Shown in pieces: positions 1-11,524 of a DNA stretch of 64,000 bases. The notes beneath the pieces were generated by a model that ran no database searches, was not told where the DNA came from, and saw nothing but the letters and a program-made list of their open reading frames with translations. The position numbers and the translations under genes are program-made. Numbering within the stretch: the stretch's first letter is position 1; each line of letters begins with the position of its first letter. The stretch lies in the NCBI GenBank assembly GCA_004335835.1, contig RWJK01000732.1, positions 1 through 64,000 on the forward strand, given 5' to 3'. The stretch is from Scenedesmus sp. ARA3. Taxonomy: Eukaryota; Chlorophyta; Chlorophyceae; Sphaeropleales; Scenedesmaceae.

Positions 1-3000
1 TGCTGCTGCTGCCCTGGGCCGGTTGCAGGGCGAGGCGCATGCCGCATGCTGCTGCCGTATGTCTGCTGCGGCTGCCCAGGTGCAAGGTGCTGCACAGCTG
101 CTGCGCCTGCTGCGGCTGCTGGCTGCTGTGGCAGGCTTGCAAACTCTGCATCTGAGTCGTCGCTGCTGTCAGACGAGTCGCTGTCAGAGCTGTCATCTGA
201 AGATGAGTCATCTGAAAGTAATGACTGCAGCTGATTCCCAACACGCCCTCTTGCTGCTGTTGCTGCTGCTGCAGGGCGTGGGGCTCTCGCCTTAGGCTGG
301 GGCTGGTGCTTCGGCTGCACTATCCAGGCAGGAAGCCGCCTCCTCACATGAGCAGCAGCCAGTTCAGCAGGATCAACAAGCACATTAAGGCTGCCTGCTG
401 CTGCTGCTGTATCTGCTGCTTCGGCCTCCGCCTCAGCCCGTTCCCTCTGGCGCTTCAAGCGGAGCTGCAGCAGCATCTCATGCTTGTCATAACCCCTGAG
501 CTGCTGCTGCTGCTGCTGCTGCCAGAGGTCGTCCAAGGTTTCAGCATGGTCAAACATGCCAGGCTGGAGGCCTGACAGGTGCTGACCTGACATCTGACCT
601 GGCATCTGACCTGGCAGCTGACCTGGCAGCTGACCTGGCATATGACCTGGCAGCAGCAGTGACTGGTGCAGGTAGGGCAGCAGGGCCTCGGGGCCGAGGT
701 GTGTTACATTTGTAACATGTGTGCCAACTGTGACGTTGGTGCGGGGGCCTCGCTTTTTGCCTGGCTGCCGCTTGCGGGGTGGTGGCTGGGGCTTGTTGGC
801 ACGCAGCATGGCCAGGACCTGAGACAGCAGCAGTGCAGCAGCAGCAGCAGCAGGTTGAAAGTGAAACATGAGCATCATCAGATGGTTCCAAGGATTGTTG
901 ATGCACCATGGTTCACGCATGGGGCAGTGAATAGTGCATGGTGCATGCTTGTTCAACTGCACAGTGATCTGGCAGATCATGTTAAGGGAAGTTACACAAG
1001 TTCGAGAAATTATACCGTCTCGGCTCGATGGCATCCAACACAAGTTGACAGCATGGCAGCGATGGGAATTGTCCACCTGCTACCATTCACACAGCATGCA
1101 CATCAGCCGCCTTCCAGCACAATCTATGCAGCACAAGGTGTCAATCTGGCTGCCATCCTTGTGCTGTCTTCACAACAACAAGCTATCAATCAAGCCCTGC
1201 TTGCTCACCTGCTTGCGGTGCCGCCTTGCAGCTGCTGCTGCTGCCATTCTCGCTGCACGGTCAGGCAGCAGCCCTGCGCCCCCAAACAGCCCCTGCTGCC
1301 CTCCTGCACCTACTGCCCCCTCTGCACCCGAGCCCACCACCCCAGCCTGCAGCGCAGCAGGGTTCTCTTCAGGGTTTGTGCAGTTTGCCTGCAGGGTGCC
1401 ATCAGGTGCAAACTGCAGCACTCCCTGCAGGTTTGTCAGGTCAACTATGCCTGGAATGCTGTCTGGCAGCAGCAAAAGCTCGCCGCCTGTTGCAAACTGC
1501 TGCCCGAATACGCTGCCTTGTGATGCGAGGTGATCTCCCACCCCTGGCTGCAGGATCAAAGGCACTGCAGCAGCACCTACCCCATCTTGTGCTGTGGTGC
1601 TGCCCCCTTGCAGGAACTCTGGCTGCTGCAGGGTGAGGTGGGCCTCACCAGGTGCCGAGAGAGGCACTGCTGTTGCAGGCTGGAACAGACCCTGCTGCTG
1701 CTGCATGTCTGGCTGCTGTTGTGTGGAGCCCCAGCCGCCTGTGGCAGATGGCAGCCAGCCCTGGACACTGGGTGCTGGCTCAAGCTGGGGGCCCTGCTGG
1801 CTCTCTCCACCACCTGCTGCTGCTGCTGCTGCTGCTGCCGCTGCTGCTGGCTGTTCATCCATAACAGGTCCCAGTGCCCTGCTGCCTGCCTCAGGGCCTG
1901 CAGCAGAGCCCAAAGGAGGCCAATTTGTAAAGTCACTGCTGCTGGTCCTGAAAGGGCCTGCACCAGCCAGCAGCGCAGCCAGACTCGGGCTAAACCCTCC
2001 TCCTGTACCCTGACTGCCGAGGCTCTCAAGCCGTGCTAGGGCTAGGGCTTTGGGCGTGCTGAACCGCTGCTGCCGCTGTTGCTGGGTGCGAGGACTTTGC
2101 ATGCCTTGCATGATACCGCCGCTGCTGCCACTGCCGCTGCCAGCGGCCCTCTCTAACCTGCCAGCAGCAGCAGCAGCAGCCGCTATACTGCTGCCAGATC
2201 TACGCAGCGTACTGCTGCCGCTGCCTGCCCCCGTGTCTGCTTCCCTGCCTCCACCATTACTCAGCATACACATGAGTGAGCAGCTGCCACTGCCTAGGCC
2301 ACTCAGCAAGCTATCCTGCCGGTCTGCTGCTGCTGCCGCTGCGGCTGCTGCTGCTGCATCAGCAGACAGCCCAGAGGAAGTCAGGGGGTTGGAGAAGCTG
2401 CCACTGCCTTGCTTCATATACTCGCTGTACAGCTCCATGAGGGCATCGCTGCTGTTGCTGCCGGCACGCTTGTCTGATGTCAGTAGGGGCAGCAAGTCGT
2501 CCAGGGTCAGGGGAGTGCTGGGCACAGACCGAAGCGTAGCAGCAGCAGCAGCAGCAGCAGCAGCGGCGGCTGTTGGAGCTGCGTTGGTGCTGGCGGGGGT
2601 AGCAGCACCAGGTGCAGCCATGGCCGGGTGTGTGGCTGGCTTGGAGGGGAGCTTGAGGTGCAGCGGTGCTGATGGTGCTGCTGCTGCTGCTGCTGCCAGA
2701 GTGGCAACGGAGGTTGGCTGGCTCGGGGAGTCTTCAGTGGTAGGTGCTGCCGTTGTTGGTGCCAGATTTGCTTGGGCATCAGGCAGGGGGTTGGATGTGC
2801 GGTTCAGGGGAGCTGGAGGTGATGGTGGGCCGGTGCTGGGGGCCGGGGGGTCTTGGGGGGCAAGGGGCTGGGAAGGCCCTGAGGGCAGGGCAGTCCCTGC
2901 AGGGATAGCAACCCGGCATGTTTCTCAGATGACGCAGAGCGGGTTGGTGCATGGTATGCGTATGCATGTCATAGGAAGGATTGACATGCTATGTGCGGTT

Positions 3001-3377
3001 CAGGGGAGCTTGAGTTGGTGGGGGGAGAAGTGCTGGGAGCTGGGGGGGGGTCTTGTTTGGCAAGGGGCTGTGAAGGTCCTGAGGGCAGGGCAGTCCCTGC
3101 AGGGAACAGCCAGCCAACATGTTTGCTAGATAAGGCAGACAGACTTGGTACACGGTATGCGTATGCATCTCATAAGCAGTATTGACATGCTATGCTTGTG
3201 AACAAGTATGTAGCAAACTCATTATGTTATCATCAGGAAACATCCCGCTGTACTGCAAGCCTACCATGCACAGCAGCTCCTTACCCACTGTGCCGCGCCC
3301 GTCACTTATGACTTGTGCTGGTTGAGCTGCTGCCTTGGCAGCGTCATCTAAACCTTGAGCGGGAGGTGCTGTGGTGG

Positions 3378-3428
<51 letters not shown>

Positions 3429-3584
3429 CAGGGGTGAGTGTAGTGCGCTGGAGACGCAAGCCTACGCCCCTGGCACATGTGTACTCCTAGCAGTAGAAGC
3501 AAACGAGTGAGTAGCCGGTGTAATCTTACCTCTTAAGGTTGAGGCAGCAGTAGCAGCTTCTGCTTGAGCTGCTAGCCCTTCCAT
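1..3584 (-). CDS. Ala/Gln-rich nuclear protein, no family recognised; 3' end cut by window edge
   Basis: Four exons on the minus strand: 3584-3530, 3368-3285, 2896-1209 and 818 to beyond position 1. All junctions have GT/AG ends and phases agree (1, 1, 0), giving about 880 residues in the window. Exon 1 starts MEGLAAQAEAATAAST; a later in-frame ATG at 2621 with a good context (CGGCCATGG) is a possible internal start. The long third exon has Pro-rich, poly-Ala and Ser/Gly segments and a conserved-looking block, TPLTLDDLLPLL. The end of exon 3 and start of exon 4 join RRHRKQ to a very basic stretch with RKRQPGKKRGPR, a likely nuclear localisation signal. Exon 4 continues with PGQ-type repeats, a charged helix (LQLRLKRQRERAEAEA) and a dense Asp/Ser tract, and is still open at the edge. 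The basic plus acidic low-complexity make-up suggests a chromatin or transcription role, but no known domain is visible. Exon 3's first bases and acceptor are duplicated upstream. Confidence 0.72.
585..655 (-). repeat. 12-bp coding minisatellite (PGQ-L/M repeats)
   Basis: Five to six tandem 12-bp units of the form TGACCTGGCAKC on the + strand. Read on the minus strand in the gene's frame they give Pro-Gly-Gln-Met/Leu tetrapeptides. The period is a multiple of three, so copy-number change would not break the frame. Confidence 0.85.
2786..3190 (-). repeat. Tandem duplication of exon 3 head and acceptor (echo)
   Basis: About 200 bp is present twice, near 2786-2990 and 2990-3190, both ending near a GACATGCTATG block. 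Each copy carries CCCTGCAG followed by GGACTGCCCTGCCCTCAG on the minus strand. Only the copy at 2896 opens into the long coding exon. The copy at 3096 is an upstream acceptor plus broken exon head. Confidence 0.85.
3370..3425 (-). repeat. (CAG)14 tract at an intron end
   Basis: A CAG run on the + strand (about 3384-3425), CTG-sense in the minus-strand transcript, ends a few bases before the acceptor TTGCCACCACAG of exon 2. It stands where a polypyrimidine tract would be expected. Confidence 0.75.
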
Positions 3585-5055
3585 TCTGCTGCCTGACTGG
3601 CCTGCCAGGCTGGCAGTGCAGTAGCTGCTGTTGACACCGACTATTGCGTCAACGAACACGCAGTACGCGCACCAAATACACTAAAGCGCAATCGGTCATC
3701 ACGTATTAGGCACACTGCGGAGTATGTTTCAGTTGCTTGCGGGTCGATCACGCACGTTCGAGCGCTTGTACTGCTAGCGCTGTGCTGGGAGAGTGAGCAA
3801 TCAGCCTGTGCAATGCCTCAGCTGTAAGACAGCCCTTGTCAAGTATAGATGAAGTGGCCTGGCGATTGTGCGTTTGTTCGGCCAGTCGTGGCAGTTGTTT
3901 GACTGTTCTGAGGCACTTGCCCAGACGCACTATCAAGCAGTCAGGAGAGCAAGCCGCATGTCGTCTTGCATTATTTTACAGCAATAATGCACAAAAGAGT
4001 TGCCTATTATAGCATATGAATCGTTCGACACGTCCGACATAAGCACTACTAACCGCCTCGAGGCTGTACGAACTGCGCAGTCACGCCTTCACCCAACAGC
4101 AGTCGAACGCTTCAGCATCATGACGAAACAAACGCAAGTATAAAGAACTGCAGGCACCACACACATCGCACGAAAAACCATCGATTACATGATCAGGTGT
4201 CAGACCATTATCCAAGAAGGATCGACACACCACTGCAAACTCCCTGTGCACCTTCTACAGGCTGCCCAACCACAAACCCTGCTGCTGCTGGGCAGCATGA
4301 TCGCCATTCACCTCGTGTAGCAACTACAACATACAACGATGGTCATTGACCATCCCAGTTTCAGCAGCACACACTAACAACCACTGTCTTTGTATCATGT
4401 GCCACTAGCAGTCGCGTGCATGCTGAACATGTTGTGCATGCTGTGCACGAGCACCAGCACGCACCCAAATCATCGCACACGCACACCAAGAACTGAGTTT
4501 CACCTCAATAGGCGCAAGCAACCTGTTGCATTTTCTCTAGCGTCAACAGGGGTAACCATGGCCGCCACAACGGTTATGGTGGGCAGGGAAAGACGACAGT
4601 ACATTGACACCAGGCCAACTGATCCAACCAATGCCAGTCTAAGCATGCATGCATGCATGCCCTTTCCAGTCAGAATACAAAAAGACGCAGCCAATAAAAC
4701 CGGTGGCCAACAGCAATATACAGATCCCCTGCCATCTGCAGCTGCTGCCAGCTTGCGCTGACTGCAGCCATGCCAAGCAGTCCACAGCACTGTGACAACG
4801 ACCATGAAGCGAGCATTGCGGCACACAAGTCGATGGATTGCAGCCAGCCTGCACGTTGTGCCACCTAACACATTGCATCTCCTGTCCGGTCCTTGCTGTC
4901 GACAATCATGAGCACCCATATCGCACACCGCCAATAATGCTGCAGCCAGACTGGAAATGATCTTGAAGATCATCCATCTTCAGTTAACCCCAATCACAAA
5001 AAACAAACAAGAAACAAAAAGAGCGAGGGAGCCACATGCACACCAGACACCAATG
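3585..5055. other. Intergenic: promoter of the left-edge gene and 3' region of the RING gene
   Basis: No convincing exon is seen on either strand. Base composition is more balanced than in the flanking genes and the triplet repeats are nearly absent. The left-edge gene starts at 3584 on the minus strand, so the sequence just above it should contain its promoter. The part below 5055 should hold the RING gene's 3' UTR. Open frames of up to about 157 codons near 4500-4973 have Cys/Trp-rich, non-protein-like composition. Confidence 0.6.
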
Positions 5056-7454
5056 CTAGCTCTTGCTGCCGGCCAGCTCCTGCTGCAGCGCCGCCGCAGC
5101 AGCCGCGCCGCTGCTGCTGCCGCCGCCCACCACCCCCTGACTGCCCACGCTGCTGCTGGGAGTCATGCCATTCCCTTTCGTGCCCTTCCTCTGTATCTTG
5201 ATGTGCAGCAGCGACTCAATCTCCTCACGGCAAATTGGGCACTTGTTGGTCTGCGTCTTAAGCGCGCTCGCGCAGGGCTGGCACATGCACATGTGCCGGC
5301 ACGGCAGCACGGTTGTATCCCTCTCCGCAGACATGCAGATAACGCATTCCCGCCCTTCCACGTCTTCGGCCACGTTCGAACCGTTTAAACGGTTTGAATC
5401 CATGCCGTAGATCTCCTGCAGCTCGTAGCTGACGCCGCCCACCCAGATCTTCTGTTTTGATATCTGCAGCCGCCAGTGGCCCTCGTCATCCTTGCGCAGC
5501 TTGGCATACGTCGTCTGCGCCTGCACCCACGCCGGCAGTGAACCGCCCACCTCCATCTGCAACGAGCACCAGCACCGGCAGCACAAGCAAAAATGCAGTT
5601 AAACGGAGGGGCCCACGGCGGCAGCAGGCGGCCAAACATCAGCTGCACACAGATGGCATGCAGGTCAGAAGCGAGAATACCCTCCGCTCTCGTCATCCCT
5701 GCGCAGCTTGGCATACGTCTTCTGCAACTGCACCCACGCCGGCAGCGAGCCACCCACCTCCATCTGCATACACATACACAACAGGCGCAAAAGCACACAC
5801 GATGAAGCAGATACGCAGGTAAGAGCACTTTCAACTCCATCCACCAGCAGCAGAGCAACACGCAGCCGCATCGCCCTGTCATCTGCCACGTCTCTCTCGC
5901 TTCTCGCTGCTGCAAAACACACTCCGGCCATGTACACAAAACAAGCACAACAGCCTGCCGCGATACTACCACACCTGCGCCGGCTGGCGCCGCTCTGCTG
6001 CCGCCGCCGCCGTGCGCAACTCCAGCCGCACCACCCCAGCTGTTGTACAGCTGTTGTACAACGCCCCCTGCTCCATACTGCACTAGTCACTACTGCCACT
6101 ATGTTCCACCCACCTGCGGCAGCTGCCGGCCCTCGGCCACCGCCTGCTCTGTTAGCACCTCCAGCCGCACCACCAGCGGGTAGCTGTCACCAGCTGAACC
6201 ACAACACCCCTGCCACGTCCCAAAACCATACCACCAACTTCTGAAGGCAGCCCACCTGCAGCAGCTGGCGGCCCTCTGCAACCGCCGGCTCTGCCAGTAC
6301 CTACAGCCGCACCACCCCCGCTGATCAACAGCACCTCGGCCATCAAACCAAAACGACATCATGGCCCTAACAAACATCACTACTGCCACTATGTTCCACC
6401 CACCTGCGGCAGCTGGCGGCCCTCAGCCACAGCCTGCTCTGTCAGCTTGCTCTGTCACCAGGTAAAATCACATCAATCCCTGCCACGTCTCCAAGTCTCA
6501 CCACCGGACTCAGATAACAACCCACATGCGGCAGCTGGCGCCCCTCAGCATCCACTTGCTCTGTCAGCGCCTCCAGCCGCACCATCCTGGCTGAACCCAA
6601 ACACCCGGCCATGCATCAGCAACCTTAGAGCCCAAACACACGACTCTACAGCCCAAACAGCCCGAACAACCCACCTGCGGCAGCTGGCGGCCCTCGGCAA
6701 CAGCCTGCTCCGTCAGCGCCTCCAGCCGCACCACCAGCGGGTAGCTGTCACCAGCAGCCAAGCTCAGCAGCTCGGGATCATGCTGCCGCAGGCTGATGCC
6801 GTGCTGCTGCAGCAGCAAGGCGTCGCCTGGCGGTGGGAACTGGTGATCCATCTGCAGGCAGCGTAGTGCAGGCCAGGTTAGGGTTTGAGCAATGCAGCTT
6901 GTTTGGTGTGGCGAGACTAACGACACAGTCTGGTGGCGCACATGGGTCCCGTGTAAGTAGTTGCAGCAAAGGCGTAAGGCACAGCGAGTCACAGCGTGCG
7001 CTGCACACAGTGCTCCTAACACATATACAGCACAACGTTGCTGTCACACTGCTGCTTGCTGCTGCTGCTGCTGCTGCTGCAGCCGCCATTCGAATGAACG
7101 AGCAGCGCAGGCTCACCCCTTTGGGGTAGTACGCTGCCGGCCGCACGCCCGGCGCTGCTGCCACAATCTTGCAGCCCTGCCGAGGGTCCTCTGTAGCCAG
7201 CAGGAATGTAGTCACCCTGCAGGGCGCTGATGCATCAAACGCAAAGCGCAGTGCAAACTTGGTGTTGCTGCTGCTGCTGCTGCTGTTGCTGCTGCTGTCC
7301 TGCAAGGGCTCCAGCCGCAGCGTCTTCTTTTTGAGGTTGACCTGGTTCTTGATGGTTTGTGTTTGGTGGTACTCGTGCGTGGGGGCTGGCCGCTGCCCGT
7401 ACTGCCCTGGTACTGCTGGAGAGGCCTGCACGCCTGGCGGCATGGGCCCTCCCT

Positions 7455-7485
<31 letters not shown>

Positions 7486-8266
7486 GAGGAGGAGGTGAAG
7501 AAGAGGAAGACAGAGACATAGCAAGATGGTGGGATGGCAGGCATGCCGGAGTTATGCTGACTTGGAGTGCAAGATGGCAGCGGCCCACCTGCTGCTGGCA
7601 CTGCACGCATGTCATGCGTATGCATGCATGTTGCTTGCTGTGCTTACTGCACTGAGAGGCAACAGCTGGCTGGGACCACAACTGCTCAGCAGCGCTGCTG
7701 TTGCTCTGTGCAGCTGTGAGCTCAACCATACCCTGTGCTGGCTCCTGGCACATTGCTCAGCTTCTGGCAATGCCCTTTGACGTTGCCCTGCTGCTGCATG
7801 GAAGCTCACTGGAACCCGGCAACAACATGCACCATATCATCAACTGCTAAGCTTGCTACCCTTTTGATGCTGGCCAGCCGTGCCGGTTGCTGCTGGTGGG
7901 ACCAAGGCTAGTATCAAAATCAACGGAAGTGCTGGCTAGTGCCTGCACCTTATAAGCAATGAACTGCTGGTGCTCACATAAGGTGGTGCCTGGTAGTACC
8001 CTCCAAACAGCTGTTGCCCGTTCGTGTAGCCACCGAAGTTTGGGGTGGGATACTGCACACATAGAACAAACGTGCTAAACAGTGCTGCTGGTTGCCTCTG
8101 CGCGACACCAGCAAGCCAAACGCGCCAAGGTTACCTGCTGAGGGCCTTGCTGGATGTTGGGCTGAGCGTACGCAAAAGGTCCCGCAGCACCCTGTTGCTG
8201 AGCGTTTAGCTGCTGTTGCTGTTGTTCGTCAGTTCTGTGCCGGTGTCTGCTGCTGGATGACCCCAT
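5056..8266 (-). CDS. RING-type E3 ubiquitin ligase, LOG2/LUL (mahogunin-like) family
   Basis: Five exons (8266-8135, 8052-7978, 7452-7117, 6851-6675, 5556-5056), all phase 0, give 406 residues. The N-terminus MGSSSSR is a classic N-myristoylation signal, as in plant LOG2/LUL ligases, so a membrane location is likely. A Gln/Tyr-rich linker leads to the family's DAR2-type region (TIKNQVNLKKKTLRLEP ... FALRFAFDA ... YYPKG) at about residues 95-180. It is followed by YPLVVRLEAL and by IWVGGVSYELQEIYGMD. The C3HC4 RING is at about residues 311-349 (CVICMS ... VLPCRHMCMCQPC ... CPICRE) with all eight metal ligands present. Plant members ubiquitinate membrane-associated targets such as amino-acid exporters; the substrate here is unknown. 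An Ala/Gly/Ser tail of about 45 residues follows the RING. Intron 4 (1.1 kb) is filled with echoes of exons 4 and 5. Confidence 0.95.
5684..5763 (-). repeat. Echo of RING-gene exon 5 head with acceptor
   Basis: On the minus strand TATGCAG is followed by ATGGAGGTGGGTGGCTCGCT, then by a diverged copy of the VQAQTTYAKLRKDDE segment. The copy breaks off after about 80 bp. It lies upstream of the true exon 5 (5556). Confidence 0.85.
6114..6592 (-). repeat. Four echoes of RING-gene exon 4 tail with donor
   Basis: Copies of the sequence coding EALTEQAVAEGRQLPQ plus the GTGGG donor occur at about 6525-6592, 6404-6446, 6256-6310 and 6114-6192, all downstream of the true exon 4 end (6675). The 6114 copy keeps an open frame for the whole SYPLVV...RQLPQ segment. 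The blocks at 6087-6118 and 6377-6408 also share about 30 bp of intron sequence (CACTACTGCCACTATGTTCC), showing that intron and exon edge were copied together. Confidence 0.88.
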
Positions 8267-10140
8267 GCTGCCTGCCCTTCCTGTCTACGCCAGGTCCCAA
8301 AAGGCGCCCGTTGCTCGATATGCTTATGTTTTCTCGTCTTTTACATAAGTAGTGGCAGAAACCGGCAACGCAAGGAGTGGAGCTGGCCTTCTCGCTCACT
8401 AGTGGCAACAGAAGGCAGCAGAAGGGAACTTAAACAGCTCAGTGCTTGCTGCCCAAATGAACTCACGAACGGAGTGGCAACGTTCACCTCATGAAAATAC
8501 GACTTCGACAGCACGATAGTAACAATGAGCAGTGGGACACTGCAGTACCCTGCACCCTGGGCACAGGTGGTACCTGCCCCACACCTCCAATAATGACATG
8601 CCAGCAACTCCTGCTTCTCTGCACACAGCAAGGTGAAGACCTAGACGTTTGTAATGGTCCACGTTACATGCCAGCCAACAAAGCATTCCACTGCTAGCAG
8701 GTACACTGCAGTACAACTGACAGAGCACTGCCGGATCAACAGCGGTTGATCATCAACCTTCCACCTGCTGTCTCCAACACAACCGTGAAATTGATGACTC
8801 ACAGTACAGGATGGATGCGCAAACATGTATGTGTAAGTAACAAATGCAGCCCGGTGTGTACCTAGCTAGAAGCCTTAGCACAGGTCAAACTCACAGCAGG
8901 CACTGGCAAGGCACGTGTTACAAAAGCATCAAACGTTCCCTGCACCCAGTGGCAGGCTGTCAGTTGCAACTGTCATAGCACAACCACCATGCAGAGAATG
9001 CCTGAAGCATGATCCTGCACATGCGGTGCATATGCAGCACTGCCAAGTCATCAGCAAGCACGTGAAGAGGCCAACCGCACAACACACCTCCAATGACAGA
9101 CAACAGTGCTGAGCAATGGGCCTGGCCTGCAGGTCCCAGCAGCACCTACGAGCAGCCAGCCTTTTTCAACAAAAACACAGACAGAACAACACCCACGCAC
9201 CCTGCTCACTACTCCCACACCATGCCCTGCTTCTCGGCAAGGCCGCATATGCATCACCCTACTTTACAAGCATACATCAAGCATCAGCTGCAAAATCCCA
9301 GACTCAGAAGCTTTGTCAGTTCCAGGCCAGCATGCGCAGCTCCCTTGCACCAACCTCGCACAACATGCAATGCTTGAGCGCGTGCCTCTTGCATACCAAG
9401 CTACACCGGACACACCCAGGCGCCTAGAACCCTATGCCCCACGCTGCCAGGTCAAGCCTATATGCATCCAGCTTTTGATACACGCTGGCATTAAGCAGAG
9501 AGGAGCCAGCAGCCATGAACAGCACCATCCACGGCAGGAACAGGCAGCACCAGCCGGCAAAGCAGGCAGCAGAGCGGCGCGTGTCTGCAGGATGCAACAC
9601 ACAGCAGGGCAGCAGCGTCAGGTGTTACTTGTAAAGATGGACAGTCTAACTTGAAAAAGCAAATCTGCGCACCTTCAAGCAGTGCTTGTCCAGGAGACCC
9701 CCCGCCCAAGGTCCCCCAGTGCTCCTAGTGGACTTGTGTTCATGTGCTGCATGCATCTTAAATGTTTTTGTTACTGACACTGCTCACAAGCTGCACTTCA
9801 GCATTGCTCCTCAGCTGCGGCTAACCGCCTGCTGCTGCTGCTGCTGCTGCTCCTGCATGCAGCAACACCCGTGCTCACATGCTTTCACAACAGCGTCACC
9901 ATGCCTGAAGTCCGGCCAGAACATCCACACGTTGACTGCCCACAGCCATGGAAGGAACAGCCAGCCTGCATAAAACAGTGTGGGCAGAAACATTTAACCA
10001 AGTCAGTACTGTTGCGTGTGGCAGACACAGCTGCAAGACAGCATTGGCTCTGCTGCTGCTGCCGGGCGAGCAACACTTATCTCGCTTTGATAGTGTACGA
10101 GCGTTGTCCCTTTCTAAAGGCTCCCCATCCACGGTCTCTA
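8267..10140. other. Intergenic: RING-gene promoter side and CLP1-distal sequence
   Basis: Apart from a doubtful gene listed separately, no exon chain could be built here. The sequence has few triplet repeats except a short CTG run at 9831-9850. A roughly 75-bp stretch at 9632-9705 recurs at 39541-39612. Confidence 0.5.
9632..9705. repeat. Dispersed repeat, copy 1
   Basis: GTAAAGATGGACAGTCTA, then a gap-tolerant match through CACCTTCAAGC and GACCAGGAG/GTCCAGGAG, is shared with 39541-39612 on the same strand at roughly 80% identity by eye. It lies outside any recognised exon. No terminal repeats or coding capacity are visible. Confidence 0.65.
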
Positions 10141-10144
10141 CTAT

Positions 10145-10760
10145 TAATCCGTCCATGTTGGCAAGTGCTTAGGCTGAAGTGCAGGCTGCTGCAGCACCAG
10201 CTGGTACGGGGCAGTAGTGCTGTTGATGCTTGTCAGCAGCAGCTGCTGTTGAACAAGCCAGCTGCCCTGCAGCGCTGCCGCCAGCTGCACAAAGTCACAC
10301 CATCACCGTTTCGGCTGCAACACGATTGAACCTGGTGGTTTGTATCGCCTGAAAGAGCAACGAGAGTGCACCACGGGGATGTCTTTTGCCCAGCCCTTTT
10401 TCGTTAGTCAAAGGAAGCGAACTGCAACGGAATAGTATCGATTACAGTCTCATACCCCATGACCAGCTCGATATGTCCGTCATGCACAAGCCACAGCCCT
10501 GCAACGACATTAGGGTTCAGGATTGGCTTCCATGCCTGGGCTGCTCAAGTTGAGCACCTCTGGCACCAAGGCAGGCCACAGCATGCGCTGCAACTGCACG
10601 AAGCGTATGTCACTGACAACCACAGCTGTCACCGCCATCTGCTGATGTTGTACATGCAACCCATTCTTCATGAGGTGATCACTGATCTGCTGGTCTGGCA
10701 GCGCTCCAATGTAAACAGACACGGCTCTGCTCCACAGTATGGCAAGCGATGTGCCAGCAT
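10145..10760 (-). CDS. Possible small multi-exon gene of unknown function
   Basis: The minus strand holds protein-like open stretches with plausible splice sites. One codes SVYIGALPDQQISDHLMKNG and continues to about 10510. A second, 10474-10433, follows GTTGCAG and codes LWLVHDGHIELVMG before GTATGAG. A third, about 10350-10311, follows CTCTTTCAG. A last follows TTTGTGCAG at about 10286 and can read to TAA near 10145 (LAAALQGSWLVQQQLLLTS). The amino-acid composition is less Cys/Trp-rich than noise frames here. However, the start, the phase of the last junctions and the family are all unresolved, so this may be a decayed gene or chance. Confidence 0.3.
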
Positions 10761-10976
10761 CATAAAGAACAACAGCACGCAGAAATCAGCATTCAAGATG
10801 GCACAACACCACTCATCTCCTGCACGCAACTGGCAGTCACTGCCAGAGGAACGGTTCCTCTGCCGACTGCAGCTGCTGCTGCAGCGGCTGCCACATGACT
10901 GGCACCGTCGCCGCAACTGCCAAAGCTATGTCACATTGCAGCCCACAACCTTGCAAGGATTGGCTGCTGTATGAGT

Positions 10977-11420
10977 TGACTACTACTGTATGAAGGTCTT
11001 TATGCTGCCTGTCAGCAGCTAGCTGCCAGGCATCTTCTGCAGGCCACATCCTCCGCTCCTACGCTGCTGCCACTGCTGCAGCGGCTGCTCACATGACATG
11101 TGACAGTGCCGCAACTGCTGAAGCTGTAACACATTGCAGCCCAGAACCTTGGTTACTGTCACAGCAAAGCCCAGCTCCTTGACTACTACTGTATGAAGGT
11201 CTGATGGTGCCTGTTAGCAGGTAGCTGCCAGGCATCTTCTGCAGGCCACATCCTACGCTGCTGCCTCTGCTGCTGCAGCAGCTGCCCATACGACATGTGA
11301 CAGTGCCGCAACTGCTGAAGCTGTAACACATGGCAGCCACGCTTCTTGCCTACTACTGTATGAAGGTCTTGATGCTGCCTGTCAGCAGGTAGCTGCCAGG
11401 CACCTCCTGCAGGCCAGCCA
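10977..11420 (-). repeat. Three echoes of the CLP1 stop-codon region
   Basis: Units starting near 10980, 11181 and 11341 copy the last coding part of CLP1 ([12 protein letters not shown]), its TAG and flanking 3' sequence. The true one is at 11522-11590. Spacing is about 200, 160 and 180 bp. Each unit also carries the flanking CTGCTGCAGCAGCTGC block. All lie downstream of the true stop, matching the direction of tail echoes inside introns. Confidence 0.88.
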
Positions 11421-11524
11421 CATCGTCCGCTGCTGCCTCTGCTGCTGCAGCAGCTGCTCAATGATGACGCAACAGTGCAGTAACTGCTGAATGCGTGCCA
11501 CACAGCGGCCCAGCTCCCTGGCTA

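Noticed and set aside
666..1523. 285-codon open frame on the plus strand
   Set aside because: It is the complement of the CAG-rich minus-strand gene; Cys/Ser/Leu runs come from CTG repeats read on the wrong strand.
4500..4973. 157-codon open frame on the minus strand
   Set aside because: Composition rich in Cys/Trp/His with no splice or homology support; it lies in the expected 3' region of the RING gene.
9106..9654. 182-codon plus-strand frame
   Set aside because: Low-complexity mixed composition with overlapping alternative frames of equal length; nothing supports translation.
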